This document shows, in pieces, positions 36,774 through 44,932 of a stretch of DNA of 64,000 nt (positions are counted from its first letter, which is position 1; each line of letters starts with the position of its first letter). The position numbers and the translations under genes are program-made. Origin of the DNA: Streptosporangium subroseum (GTDB lineage Bacteria > Actinomycetota > Actinomycetes > Streptosporangiales > Streptosporangiaceae); NCBI RefSeq assembly GCF_900188345.1, contig NZ_FZOD01000040.1, forward strand, positions 1-64,000, read 5' to 3'. The notes below the pieces were generated by a model that searched no databases, was not told the origin of the DNA, and was given only the letters and a program-made list of their open reading frames with translations.

Positions 36774-36956
36774 TTAACCCCCAGTGGGCTCTTCCTCCCC
36801 CGGAAGAGCCCATTTCGCATTTATCAACCTTTTCCCGACCCTCCAGTACTCCAGCCGCAGATCGTGAGGTCGGGCGAGATCGGCGACATCGCCCGTGCGG
36901 CGCTTGTCCCCACCCGTTTCGAGCACGACTTTCCAGCGGTGACTCGCCGAGATCAC
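36774..36956 (-). CDS. Possible small ORF coupled to XRE gene
   Basis: A 60-codon frame starts at GTG 36956, one base after the XRE gene stop. It encodes a basic peptide with RPHDLRLEYWRVGKRL. The first 45 codons have GC-rich third positions, but the last part runs through the PRC gene terminator. No family was recognised. It may be a real small coupled protein or chance. Confidence 0.3.
   Translation of the reverse strand: MISASHRWKVVLETGGDKRRTGDVADLARPHDLRLEYWRVGKRLINAKWALPGEEEPTGG
36785..36812 (+). terminator. Terminator after PRC-barrel gene
   Basis: TGGGCTCTTCC and GGAAGAGCCCA form a perfect 11-bp stem with a 6-base loop, followed by TTTCGCATTT. It starts 14 bases after the stop. Confidence 0.85.
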
Positions 36957-36957
36957 C

Positions 36958-37152
36958 TCATTGATCGTCGAGGAAGAGCTCTTCGATCCTCAGGTTGAAC
37001 AGCTTGGCGAGACGAAAGGCGACCGGAAGGCTCGGGTCGAACTTCCCTGTTTCGATCGCGTTGATCGCCTGCCTTGACACGCCGGCACACAGAGCCAGGT
37101 CAGCCTGCGTCCAGGCGCGTTCGGCCCGAAGGTCCTTGATGCGGTTCTTCAT
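36958..37152 (-). CDS. Small XRE-family (Cro/CI-like) regulator
   Basis: The 64-residue protein is almost only a helix-turn-helix: RAERAWTQADLALCAGVSRQ, then AINAIETGKFDPSLPVAFRL and AKLFNLRIEELF. This is the YozG-type size class. Such genes usually sit beside a small membrane protein (often DUF2975), which is not seen here. ATG 37152 begins the domain. Targets are unknown. Confidence 0.88.
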   Translation of the reverse strand: MKNRIKDLRAERAWTQADLALCAGVSRQAINAIETGKFDPSLPVAFRLAKLFNLRIEELFLDDQ

Positions 37153-37680
37153 CGGTACCTGATCTTGCCGACGAAGATGGCGATCGAGGGCGAGTGGAGT
37201 GACCCAGTCCCGCCGATCAGCGCGGGACCTCACGGAACCGAGGGTCAGGGCGTGCCTTCGAACGCGGACCCGGCCCTCCAGCTCAGGCTTTCCCTCGACA
37301 GGGTGATCCGGCCCACAACCATGGAGAAGGACAAAGGACCGGCAGATCGGCGGAATCCCCGGCGCAAAGAAGGTCATCAGCCCTGTGAACAACCTGCCTG
37401 GACGGTGCGATCCGGTCCGTCGGCGTCCGGTCGAGGCTGATCTCCACTGCTGGATATAACCGAGCGTGCCTCACATCCTCCCCTCGGTTACCGTCCGTTT
37501 CCGAAGGGTAATCGGAGCGGCTCAAGACTTTGGATTTCCACGGAAGACCACCGGACTCTCCCCGCCTACCGTGAGATCAGGGTTCCGCGCCGTGTCGGCG
37601 GCGTCTTCGATGCCGATCCGGCGTTCCGCCGGCCCGGGCGTCGCCCGGGGCGCAGCTGATCAGACATGGAGTGGTACGTC
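37153..37680. other. Gene-free stretch between XRE and small secreted protein
   Basis: About 530 bases separate divergent genes. I see no frame with convincing codon use and no family match, and no clear promoter or repeat. Confidence 0.45.
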
Positions 37681-37965
37681 ATGATCAACATCAGAAACGT
37701 CCTGGGGGCCGGGATAATGATGGCCTCCGCCCTGGTCGCACCCACGATGATGTCCGCCCCCTCCGTCGCGGCCGTCACCGAGACCGTCTCCGCGTCGCCT
37801 GCTCTCCCGTCCGTTCAGAAGCCCTGCCGGAAGGCCAAGAACCCCGCCAGGTGCCGTGCGCGGCGCGCCGGCAACAGCACCGTCGGCGGTGGCGGGCTCA
37901 GAGGCGGTATCGGCTCCGGCGGCAGCGGCCCCAGCGGTAGCGGTCACAGCCGCAGCAGGGACTGA
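37681..37965 (+). CDS. Small putative secreted basic/Gly-rich protein
   Basis: The 94-residue protein has a signal peptide: MINIRNVLGAGIMMASALVA, with a likely cleavage after PSVAA near residue 35. The mature part has two Cys in a basic segment (PCRKAKNPARCRARRAG) and ends in a Gly/Ser-rich tail. GGAG sits about ten bases before the ATG. No known family was recognised. Short length and low complexity make the call moderate. Confidence 0.55.
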   Translation: MINIRNVLGAGIMMASALVAPTMMSAPSVAAVTETVSASPALPSVQKPCRKAKNPARCRARRAGNSTVGGGGLRGGIGSGGSGPSGSGHSRSRD

Positions 37966-38095
37966 CCCACCGGGCGTTACCGCGCCCGGGACGGTTCCCC
38001 GGTGGCTGACGGGAGAACAGCCGATTCCAACGGCCCGGCAGCTTACGTGTTCGCCGCGTTCGGTCTCGCTCGCCGACGGTGTGTGGACGATGTGA

Positions 38096-38236
38096 CGGGA
38101 GGCGCCCGGGTTCAACCAGCGTTTCACCGCCACGCTGAGCGCCGACGTCCGCACCGTGGACGCGCGATGGGAGATGTCGGCGGACGGCGTGACGTGGAAC
38201 CTCGATTTTGAGCTGACCTACACCCGCGACCGATGA
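38096..38236 (+). pseudogene. Remnant of a DUF1579-like C-terminus
   Basis: A 46-codon open stretch ends GFNQRFTATLSADVRTVDAR, then WEMSADGVTWNLDFELTYTR and a stop. This is what the end of a DUF1579-type beta-barrel protein looks like. There is no start codon in frame and a stop lies immediately upstream, so only the 3' end survives. Confidence 0.5.
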
Positions 38237-38272
38237 ACGAGGGTCCCACCGATCACCGCGCTCATCCTGGAC

Positions 38273-38309
38273 GCCTGCCGTACCCGGACTCGGGGACGGT
38301 ACGGCAGGC
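38273..38309 (-). terminator. Hairpin after flotillin gene
   Basis: GCCTGCCGTACC and GGTACGGCAGGC form a perfect 12-bp stem with a 13-base loop, 53 bases past the flotillin stop on the minus strand. Confidence 0.65.
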
Positions 38310-38362
38310 AAGCGAGTGCGGGTGTCATGCGTCAGCGCTGAAGCCGGTACGGCGGCCGGGGG

Positions 38363-39859
38363 TCAGGGGGTGGTGTCCGCGGGCCGCTTGGCGGCTTCGG
38401 GCTCGACGCCGTTCGCGAGGGGGGCGGGGGTGGCGCCGTTCAGGAGGGAGCGGGCGAGGCCCAGGCCGGTGCCGCCGAGGGTGAGGGCCTTGGCCAGCAT
38501 CTCCTCGATGCCCTGGGCGCCGTTGAGAACGACCATGTGATCGACGTTGCCGAAGGCCTTGGCGCCGGCCTCGACGATCTGGGGCCAGTTCTCGGCGAGC
38601 TGCTGGGCGATGACCGCCTCCTGGTTGTCCGCCAGGGCCTCCGCCCGGGCCCGGATCGCGGCGGCCTCCGCCAGACCCTTCGCCCTGGCGGAGGCCGCCT
38701 CCGCCAGACCCTGTGCCTCTGTGGCCTCCGCCAGCGCGAAGCCGCGGGCCCTGGCCGCCTCGGCCTCGCCCGTACCGGTGGCCTTGGTGGCCTCACCGGC
38801 CGCCACACCGCGCAGCCGTACGGACTCCGCCTCGGCCGCGGCGGCCTGCTTGACCTGGGAGGCCTGCGCGGCGGCGCGGAGCTCGGTCTCGCGGGCCTCG
38901 GCCTCGGCCTGGGCGATGCGGGCGTCGCGCTCGGCCCGGGAGGCCGTCACGGTCTCGTACGCCTTGGCGTCCGCGGGCTTGCGGACCTGGGCCTGGAGCC
39001 TCTGTTCGGCCAGCGCCGCCTCAAGCTCGGCCGCGCGGGTCTCCTGGACCACGACCTCCTGGCGGGCCGACGCCTCCGACAGCGGACCGGCCTGGCGGGA
39101 CCTGGCCTGGGCCTCGTCGATCTCGGCCTGGTAGGAGGCCTGCTTGATCTTTGAATCACGCCAGGCGGAGGCCTTGTTGGCCGCGGCGACCTGCTCGGCC
39201 TCGGTGGCCTCCTGGTCGCGCTGGGCCTCGGCGATGCGGGCGGAGGCGGCGATCCTGGCGGCGTGCGGCTTGCCGAGGTTGGTGATGTAGCCGGTCTCGT
39301 CGTCGATCTCCTGGATCTGCAGCGAGTCGACGATCAGGCCGAGCTTGATCATCTCATCGGCGGCCGAGGCGCGGGTCTCGCCGGTCAGCCGTTCGCGGTT
39401 GAGGATGAGGTCCTCGACGGTCAGGTTTCCGATGATCGAGCGCAGGTGACCGGTGAACAGCTCGTGGATGGCCCCGTTCATCGAGTCCTGCTGGTCGAGG
39501 AAGCGGCGGGCGGCGTTGGCGATGGAGTGGAGGTCGTCGCCGACCTTGTAGATCACCACGCCTCGCACCACCACCGGGATGCCCTGCTGGGTGACGCAGG
39601 AGACCTGGAGGTTGGCCGCGCGGCTGTCCAGGCGCAGGCGGCGTGCCGTCTGGAACCCGGGGAGCACGGAGGTGCCCTTGCCAGTGATGATCTTGAATCC
39701 GAGACTGTCGGTGAGCTCAGTCTTGCCCCGGGCGCCGAGGCCGGAGATGATCAACGCCTCGTTGGGCTCGGCCACCCGCCAGACGGCCTTGAACAGCAGG
39801 ATGAGGATGAGGAGGGCGGCAAGGACGACGCCCCCGATGACGAAGTATTCCGTGGGCAT
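38363..39859 (-). CDS. Flotillin-like SPFH-domain membrane protein
   Basis: The 498-residue protein has an N-terminal membrane helix (about 6-28), an SPFH/Band 7 domain (about 30-200, with VWRVAEPNEALIISG and TQQGIPVVVRGVVIYKVGDD), and a long Ala/Glu-rich coiled coil (about 210-430). Flotillins form scaffolds in ordered membrane microdomains. The ATG has GGAGG upstream. It lies 40 bases downstream of an NfeD-like gene on the same strand, the usual pairing for this family. The coiled coil contains many AEA repeats but stays in register. Confidence 0.93.
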   Translation of the reverse strand: MPTEYFVIGGVVLAALLILILLFKAVWRVAEPNEALIISGLGARGKTELTDSLGFKIITGKGTSVLPGFQTARRLRLDSRAANLQVSCVTQQGIPVVVRGVVIYKVGDDLHSIANAARRFLDQQDSMNGAIHELFTGHLRSIIGNLTVEDLILNRERLTGETRASAADEMIKLGLIVDSLQIQEIDDETGYITNLGKPHAARIAASARIAEAQRDQEATEAEQVAAANKASAWRDSKIKQASYQAEIDEAQARSRQAGPLSEASARQEVVVQETRAAELEAALAEQRLQAQVRKPADAKAYETVTASRAERDARIAQAEAEARETELRAAAQASQVKQAAAAEAESVRLRGVAAGEATKATGTGEAEAARARGFALAEATEAQGLAEAASARAKGLAEAAAIRARAEALADNQEAVIAQQLAENWPQIVEAGAKAFGNVDHMVVLNGAQGIEEMLAKALTLGGTGLGLARSLLNGATPAPLANGVEPEAAKRPADTTP

Positions 39860-39899
39860 CGCGGCCTCCGCGGTGAGGGGGTGGGGAGGAGAGGGGAGG

Positions 39900-40118
39900 T
39901 CAGACGAGCGCGCGAGCGACGTAGACCGTACGGGGTGGGAAGTATTCGACGATGACGACGATCGAACCCGCGGAGATCTCCTCGTCGGGGACCGTGGGAT
40001 GCGCGTAGAACGCCTCGACGCCCCCGCGAACCGCCACCATCACCTCCCCGACCAGGCCGGGACCGATCTTTCCGGTGACCCTGCCCTGCTTACCGACCAC
40101 GCGAGACTCCCCGTCCAT
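39900..40118 (-). CDS. NfeD-like short protein (OB-fold domain only)
   Basis: The 72-residue protein contains the OB-fold part of NfeD: ESRVVGKQGRVTGKIGPGLV, then GEVMVAVRGGVEAFYAHP and GSIVVIVEYFPPRTVYV. It lacks the membrane helices and protease part of long NfeD proteins. NfeD and flotillin genes are typically adjacent and their products interact. Start chosen at ATG 40118 (MDGESR); a TTG/GTG upstream would add four residues. Confidence 0.85.
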   Translation of the reverse strand: MDGESRVVGKQGRVTGKIGPGLVGEVMVAVRGGVEAFYAHPTVPDEEISAGSIVVIVEYFPPRTVYVARALV

Positions 40119-40628
40119 CGTGAAACACACCCGCAGACGCGGACGCTACTCCGATACGACCGACTTCACCACCCATTACGGCACGAAAATGACGCCGTCT
40201 AACCATCAATGCCAATCATCATGATTAACCTTCATATCGATAACGATCGGCCGAATGAGAACGTTCCAGTACGGATCACTCACATCAAGCGAGTTACCGT
40301 GCTTCTCTTCGGGCCCGCCACCGCACTCACCTCGGACCGTCGCACTCGCGCCGGACCTGATCACCGCGCTTGGCGACCCGGCCATCTCATCGAGACGGGC
40401 TCGATGAATGCCCTCCGTATTTCCCTGGAAGCCTCATCCAATATAATGCGCATAAATCGCTTATAAAACGAATCACCCCCTTCAGCCAATCGCCTGAATT
40501 TTCAACGATCAAGACATGACCATCATGTGGGGGATGTCGCCAATAACATTTCAACTGCGTGGGTAAAAAGTTCCCGCGCACGCAGCGCGGCGACCACCGA
40601 CGATCATTCCAATCGTGAGGATCGCCCC
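40119..40628. other. AT-rich gene-free stretch between NfeD and oxidoreductase genes
   Basis: No gene was seen in 510 bases. GC content falls sharply for this window. It contains the palindrome AATCATCATGATT (40214-40226), the 10-mer CATATCGATA (40233-40242) also present in the other AT-rich island, and a start-codon hairpin at its right end. Confidence 0.55.
40214..40226. promoter_or_regulatory. 13-bp palindrome in AT-rich spacer
   Basis: AATCAT-C-ATGATT lies about 95 bases upstream of the NfeD start. It is a possible operator; it does not match the Fur/Zur consensus well. Confidence 0.35.
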
Positions 40629-40645
40629 ATGACCGATCCTCACGA
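40613..40645 (+). promoter_or_regulatory. Hairpin enclosing the oxidoreductase start codon
   Basis: TCGTGAGGATCG (40613-40624) and CGATCCTCACGA (40634-40645) form a perfect 12-bp stem. The AUG at 40629 sits in the 9-base loop and the GAGG of the ribosome site lies in the stem. Confidence 0.7.
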
Positions 40646-42611
40646 GATCAATCCCCGTAAGGCCGTGGAACTCGGCATGGACCGGCCCATCTCCCGCCGC
40701 GACTTCCTCGACGGCGTGGCCGCGGCCGCGATGCTCGCGACGATGGGCTCGGCGAGCGGACACGCCGGTGACGCGGCGACGGGATCCGGCGGCGTCACCG
40801 CGGAGGACCTGAAGATTCACCCCGGCACCTCGCGTCCATCGACCCTCACGGGGCTGCGGGGCGACACTCCGGCGGCGCTCGGCGTGCCCCACGCTCTGCG
40901 GGACCACCGGTTCTGGCCGTACGCGGGCACGCCGGAACCCACCGGCGAGCACTACGACCTGGTGGTGGTCGGCGCCGGGATCAGCGGCGTCAGCGCGGCG
41001 TACAAATGGCTGGAGCGCGACCCGCGGGCGCGGATCCTGATCCTGGACAACCACGACGACGTCGGCGGGCACGCCCAGAGCAACGAGTTCTCCCCGAAGG
41101 GCGGGAGAGGTCCGCTGATCGGGCACGGCGGATCGGCGTCGATCGAGGCTCCCTCGGTGTGGACGGCCGAGGGCAAGGAACTGCTCGGCAGGCTGGGCGT
41201 CCGGGTCCAGAGGTTCGAGAGGTATTTCGATCGGGCGCTGTACCCGAGCCTCGGGATGCACGGCGGCGTCTTCTGCGACCGGGAGAGCTTTCCCAAGGAG
41301 AAACTGGTCGTCCTCGCGCCGGGCAGGGCGGCCCCCGAGTGGATCGCCGAGCTGCCCGTCGCCGGGCGGGCCAGGAAGGACCTGCTCATGCTCTACGGGA
41401 ATCCACCCGACTGGTTCCCCGGGCTGTCCGCCGAGGAGAAACAGGCGCGGCTGGCCAAGCTGACCTACGCGGGTTTCCTCAAGGACGTCTGCAAGGTCCA
41501 CCCGGACGTCCTGCGCTACGTCGCGACCATGCCGAGCGACACCTGGGGCTACGGCTCCGACGCCTTCGGCGCGATCGACGCGTGGGGCAGCGCCGGCGAC
41601 CACGACTATCCGGGCTTCCAGGGGCTCGGGCTCGACCGCTCCAGGCCGTCGAGGTACAACTCGCCAACCATGATCAAGAGGTGGGAGGCGGACGATCCGG
41701 ACATCTACCACTTCCCCGGAGGCAACCAGGCACTCGTCCGGATGATGCTCGGCCGGATGATCCCCGGCTTCGCCACGGCCACCGGCATGGAGGAGATCAC
41801 CACCGCGAGGTTCGACCACGGCAGGCTCGACCGGCCGGGCGGCAGGGTCCGTGTCCGTCTGTCCAGCCCGGTGGTCTCGGTCGCCAACGAGGGCGACCTC
41901 CGCACGGCCACCGGCGCCACGGTGGGCTACTTCGACGGGGACAGGGTCAGGACCGTCCGGGCCGGAAACGTGATCATGGCGTGCTGGAACAAGCTGATCC
42001 CCGATCTGGTCGACCGTCTCCCTCCCGAGCAGGAGTCGGCCCTGCGCGAGGCGGTCAAGGTGCCGATGCTCCACGCGACGGTCCAGATCCGCGACTGGCG
42101 GGCCTGGAAGGAGCTGGGCATCAACCGCGCGCGGTTCACCGGCGCCTACTGGTGCGTGGCCGAGCTCGACCGCCCGGTCAGCCTCGGGAGCTACGGATGC
42201 CCGAAAAACTCGAAAGAGCCGATCATCGTGCACATGACCGCCACGCCGGCCGTAGTAGGCATGTCGCCCGCCGAGGGCTCGATCCTCGGGCGGCGGAGAC
42301 TGCTCGCGACGCCCTACAGCCACCTGGAGCACGGCATCCGCGACCAGCTCGACCGACTGCTCCACCCGGGGGGCTTCGACCCGAGGCGTGACATCGAGGC
42401 GATCACGGTCAACCGGTGGAGCTACGGCCGCGCACCCGAGTACGCCACCCCGTGGAACCTCGGCTTCTATCCCGACGGCCCCTTCCCCGCCGCCGTGGCG
42501 CGGCGGCGGATCGGGCGGATCGCCATCGCGAACTCCGACTCCGTACCGGCTCCCAGCGCCGACGCGGCGATCACCGCCGCCTACCGCGCGGTCCGGGAGC
42601 TCCAGGCCTGA
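40629..42611 (+). CDS. Tat-exported FAD oxidoreductase, spermidine dehydrogenase-like
   Basis: The 660-residue protein has a twin-arginine signal: PISRRDFLDGVAAAAMLATM, preceded by the ELGMDR element that I associate with spermidine dehydrogenase-type N-termini. The FAD-binding Rossmann motif is DLVVVGAGISGVSAAYKWLE near residue 116, followed by NHDDVGGHAQ. Further on are FPGGNQALVRMMLGRM and a C-terminal FAD segment near the end. It probably oxidises an amine outside the membrane. The start codon is buried in a strong hairpin, suggesting translational control. It stands alone between the NfeD/flotillin pair and an acyltransferase. Confidence 0.88.
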   Translation: MTDPHEINPRKAVELGMDRPISRRDFLDGVAAAAMLATMGSASGHAGDAATGSGGVTAEDLKIHPGTSRPSTLTGLRGDTPAALGVPHALRDHRFWPYAGTPEPTGEHYDLVVVGAGISGVSAAYKWLERDPRARILILDNHDDVGGHAQSNEFSPKGGRGPLIGHGGSASIEAPSVWTAEGKELLGRLGVRVQRFERYFDRALYPSLGMHGGVFCDRESFPKEKLVVLAPGRAAPEWIAELPVAGRARKDLLMLYGNPPDWFPGLSAEEKQARLAKLTYAGFLKDVCKVHPDVLRYVATMPSDTWGYGSDAFGAIDAWGSAGDHDYPGFQGLGLDRSRPSRYNSPTMIKRWEADDPDIYHFPGGNQALVRMMLGRMIPGFATATGMEEITTARFDHGRLDRPGGRVRVRLSSPVVSVANEGDLRTATGATVGYFDGDRVRTVRAGNVIMACWNKLIPDLVDRLPPEQESALREAVKVPMLHATVQIRDWRAWKELGINRARFTGAYWCVAELDRPVSLGSYGCPKNSKEPIIVHMTATPAVVGMSPAEGSILGRRRLLATPYSHLEHGIRDQLDRLLHPGGFDPRRDIEAITVNRWSYGRAPEYATPWNLGFYPDGPFPAAVARRRIGRIAIANSDSVPAPSADAAITAAYRAVRELQA

Positions 42612-42748
42612 CCGCCAGGGATCATCCGGGAGGCCGGACCGGTCGACCTCATCAGGGGCCCCAGCCCCTGGAGTCTCGGACCTGACGCGCCAGGGATCAT
42701 CCGGGAGCACCGGATCCGACCGCCAGGACCCATCGGGAGCCCCGGGTC
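42607..42748. repeat. Repeats at the oxidoreductase 3' end
   Basis: Units CCTGACCGCCAGGGATCATC begin at the stop codon (42607), recur at about 42681, and appear degenerate at about 42717. They lie between convergent genes. Confidence 0.6.
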
Positions 42749-42757
42749 CGGCCGGTC

Positions 42758-43819
42758 TCAGCCGGGGCGTCTCAGCCTGGTGAAGGCCCAGCTCATCTTG
42801 GGCTCGACCGCCCAGTGGGCCACTCGCCGTACCGGCTCCGTGCACAGCACCACGGCGAGCCCCACCCCGAAGAGCGTCACGATCAGCACTCCCGGCAGGG
42901 TGGCGGCCCAGTCGCCGTAGAACCGCTCGACGGTCTTCGCCACCAGGCCGTGGAGCAGGTAGGCGTACATCGTCGACATGCCGAGCCCGGAGTACCAGGT
43001 GCGCCGGGACGGCGTGACCGCCAGGAAGGCGGCGACCAGCAGCGCCCCCGCGGCCAGCATGCCCAGCCGGATCAGGCTGCCGGTGAGGTCGTCCACCCCG
43101 ATCGCGTCGTTGGCGTTCCTCCAGCGGATCCACTCGGTCTTCACGTGGGTGTGCAGGGCGAACGCCGCGACCGCCCCGATGACGAGGACGACCGCTCCCG
43201 CGATCCGGACCCATCGCTGCTTGAGCCACTCGAAGTGCTCCGGCCGGAGCATGAGCCCGAGCACGTAGAAGGGGAGCAGCCCGAGTGTGCGGTTCATCGA
43301 CAGCTCGTCGGGCAGCCTGCTCATCCCCGACAGCAGCGACAGCCCGACCGCGACCGCCAGCGGCCACCTGAGCTGCTGCCAGACCGGCGTGGACAGCCGC
43401 CACAGGAACAGCGACATCAGGAACCAGGTCAGGAAGTACGGGTCGAGCAGGCTGATGTCCAGCTTCCCGTACAGGATCAGACGGGGCAGCGAGTAGATCA
43501 GCTCGAAGATCACGTACGGCACGGCGAGCGTGCTGATCAGCTTGCGCGCCTTACCCGACCCGAAGGTGAAATTTCGCGACAAATAGCCGCTGAGCACGAT
43601 GAACAGCGGCATGTGGAACAGATAGACGTAGAAGTACGCAGCGTGCGCGATCGGCACGTCCCGTAGGTTCTCGATCAGGTGCCCGCAGACGACAAGGATG
43701 ATCGCCAGAAACTTGGCGTTGTCGAAAAACGGGTCCCTGTCGGCGGCAGGCGGGAAAACCGCCCGAAGCGGGGTTGCGACACTCACAGCCCCCGGACGGT
43801 AACGATCCCCGCCCAACAT
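42758..43819 (-). CDS. Acyltransferase 3-family membrane protein
   Basis: The 353-residue protein has ten or so membrane helices. Acyltransferase-3 hallmarks are FFDNAKFLAIILVVCGHLIE, with the conserved His, and YVYLFHMPLFIVLSGYLSRN. Such enzymes acetylate or otherwise acylate sugars, peptidoglycan or antibiotics from the membrane. The acceptor is unknown; the polysaccharide cluster is 7 kb away. Start at ATG 43819 is a choice; GTG codons at 43840 and near 43783 are alternatives because the conserved region begins only around residue 28. Confidence 0.88.
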   Translation of the reverse strand: MLGGDRYRPGAVSVATPLRAVFPPAADRDPFFDNAKFLAIILVVCGHLIENLRDVPIAHAAYFYVYLFHMPLFIVLSGYLSRNFTFGSGKARKLISTLAVPYVIFELIYSLPRLILYGKLDISLLDPYFLTWFLMSLFLWRLSTPVWQQLRWPLAVAVGLSLLSGMSRLPDELSMNRTLGLLPFYVLGLMLRPEHFEWLKQRWVRIAGAVVLVIGAVAAFALHTHVKTEWIRWRNANDAIGVDDLTGSLIRLGMLAAGALLVAAFLAVTPSRRTWYSGLGMSTMYAYLLHGLVAKTVERFYGDWAATLPGVLIVTLFGVGLAVVLCTEPVRRVAHWAVEPKMSWAFTRLRRPG

Positions 43820-43871
43820 CCGGCGAACGCCCGATGACACCCCGGGGAACTTCCCCGTCGCCCACCTGACG

Positions 43872-44040
43872 GCTGCGGCACCGGCATCCCAGAGGACACC
43901 GGCGTCCCGGAGCGCGCCTCACGGTCTGCGCGACGGCCGCGGCGCCGAGGGGTCCCGGAGGACTTCCCCGCAACCCGGCATCGCGGCACCGGCGTCCCAG
44001 AGGGCCTACCCGACGATCGCGGCGCTGGCGTCCCAGAGGG
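43872..44040. repeat. Repeats at the SDR gene 3' end
   Basis: The last codons of the SDR gene (44016-44040) are copied with a 36-bp shift at 43980-44004 (22 of 25 bases identical), and again more weakly near 43872-43896. All carry GCATCCCAGAGG or GCGTCCCAGAGGG. Confidence 0.7.
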
Positions 44041-44812
44041 CGCGCGCCAGGTCGGGGTCCCTCATCCCCTTGGGCACCGCGGCCGGGGCCTTCTTGGCGA
44101 AGTAGCGGCCCGGATGGGCGGCGCCGTCCGGGTGGGTGGCGAGGTGGACCATGGTGCTCGCACCCTCGTCCACGCTCTGCCCCATGCCGGGGATGTTCAT
44201 CACCATCCACATCACGAACGTCCCCGGGGCGAACTCCGTCTTGATCACACCCGGATGGAAACAAGTGGCGGTCACGCCCGTCCCGGCGAGCCGCCGGGCC
44301 AGCTCCACCGTGAACAGCGCTCCGGCCTGCTTGGAGTCGCCGTACTGCAGCCAGCCGCTCCACCGCCGCCGGTCCCGGTTCAGGTCGGCCGGATCCAGGC
44401 GCCCGCTCTTGCCCGCCCGGGACGTAGTGGTGATCACCCTGCCCTTCACCCGCTCCAGCAGCAGATTTGTCAGCAGGAAGGGGGCGAGGTGGTTCACCTG
44501 GATCATCAGTTCGTGGCCGTCGCGCGTGAGCTTCCGCTCGGTGGTCATGACGCCCGCGTTGTTGACCAGATTGTCGATCCGCTCGTAGCGGGAGAGCAGC
44601 TCCGCGCCGAGCTTCCTTACGTCTTCCAGAGAGGTGTAGTCGCAGGTCAACGTATCCGGAATCGTACCGGTAACCGCTTTCACCCGATCTGTCACGCGAG
44701 CCAGCTTGCCGGGGTTCCGGCCGACCAGAACAATATGTTGCCCGCGCTTGGCGAGTTCCACCGCAGCGGCCTCGCCGATTCCGGCACTAGCCCCTGTAAT
44801 CACACTAATCAT
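44006..44812 (-). CDS. Short-chain dehydrogenase/reductase
   Basis: The 268-residue SDR has the nucleotide-binding TGASAGIGEAAAVELA at the N-terminus, NNAGVM near residue 87, and the catalytic Tyr-Lys pair in LQYGDSKQAGALF. After it comes FHPGVIKTEF. The R after LVG (VGRNPGK) suggests NADP. The layout is like retinol-dehydrogenase/WWOX-type SDRs; the substrate is unknown. ATG 44812 is chosen because GGAGG sits seven bases upstream. Its end is repeated downstream of the stop. Confidence 0.9.
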   Translation of the reverse strand: MISVITGASAGIGEAAAVELAKRGQHIVLVGRNPGKLARVTDRVKAVTGTIPDTLTCDYTSLEDVRKLGAELLSRYERIDNLVNNAGVMTTERKLTRDGHELMIQVNHLAPFLLTNLLLERVKGRVITTTSRAGKSGRLDPADLNRDRRRWSGWLQYGDSKQAGALFTVELARRLAGTGVTATCFHPGVIKTEFAPGTFVMWMVMNIPGMGQSVDEGASTMVHLATHPDGAAHPGRYFAKKAPAAVPKGMRDPDLARALWDASAAIVG

Positions 44813-44932
44813 CAGATCCTCCACTGCGCAGAAACCTTATTCGGTGCTAGTCTCCTGTGCGATCTTCCGGAGGCGTATTTATCCCTAAAACGGCGCAAGC
44901 CTCCACACGCTCAGAGGTTGGGACGAGTGGAC

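Noticed and set aside
40551..43403. A 950-codon open frame antisense to the FAD oxidoreductase and acyltransferase
   Set aside because: No family features; it is an antisense shadow of conserved genes.
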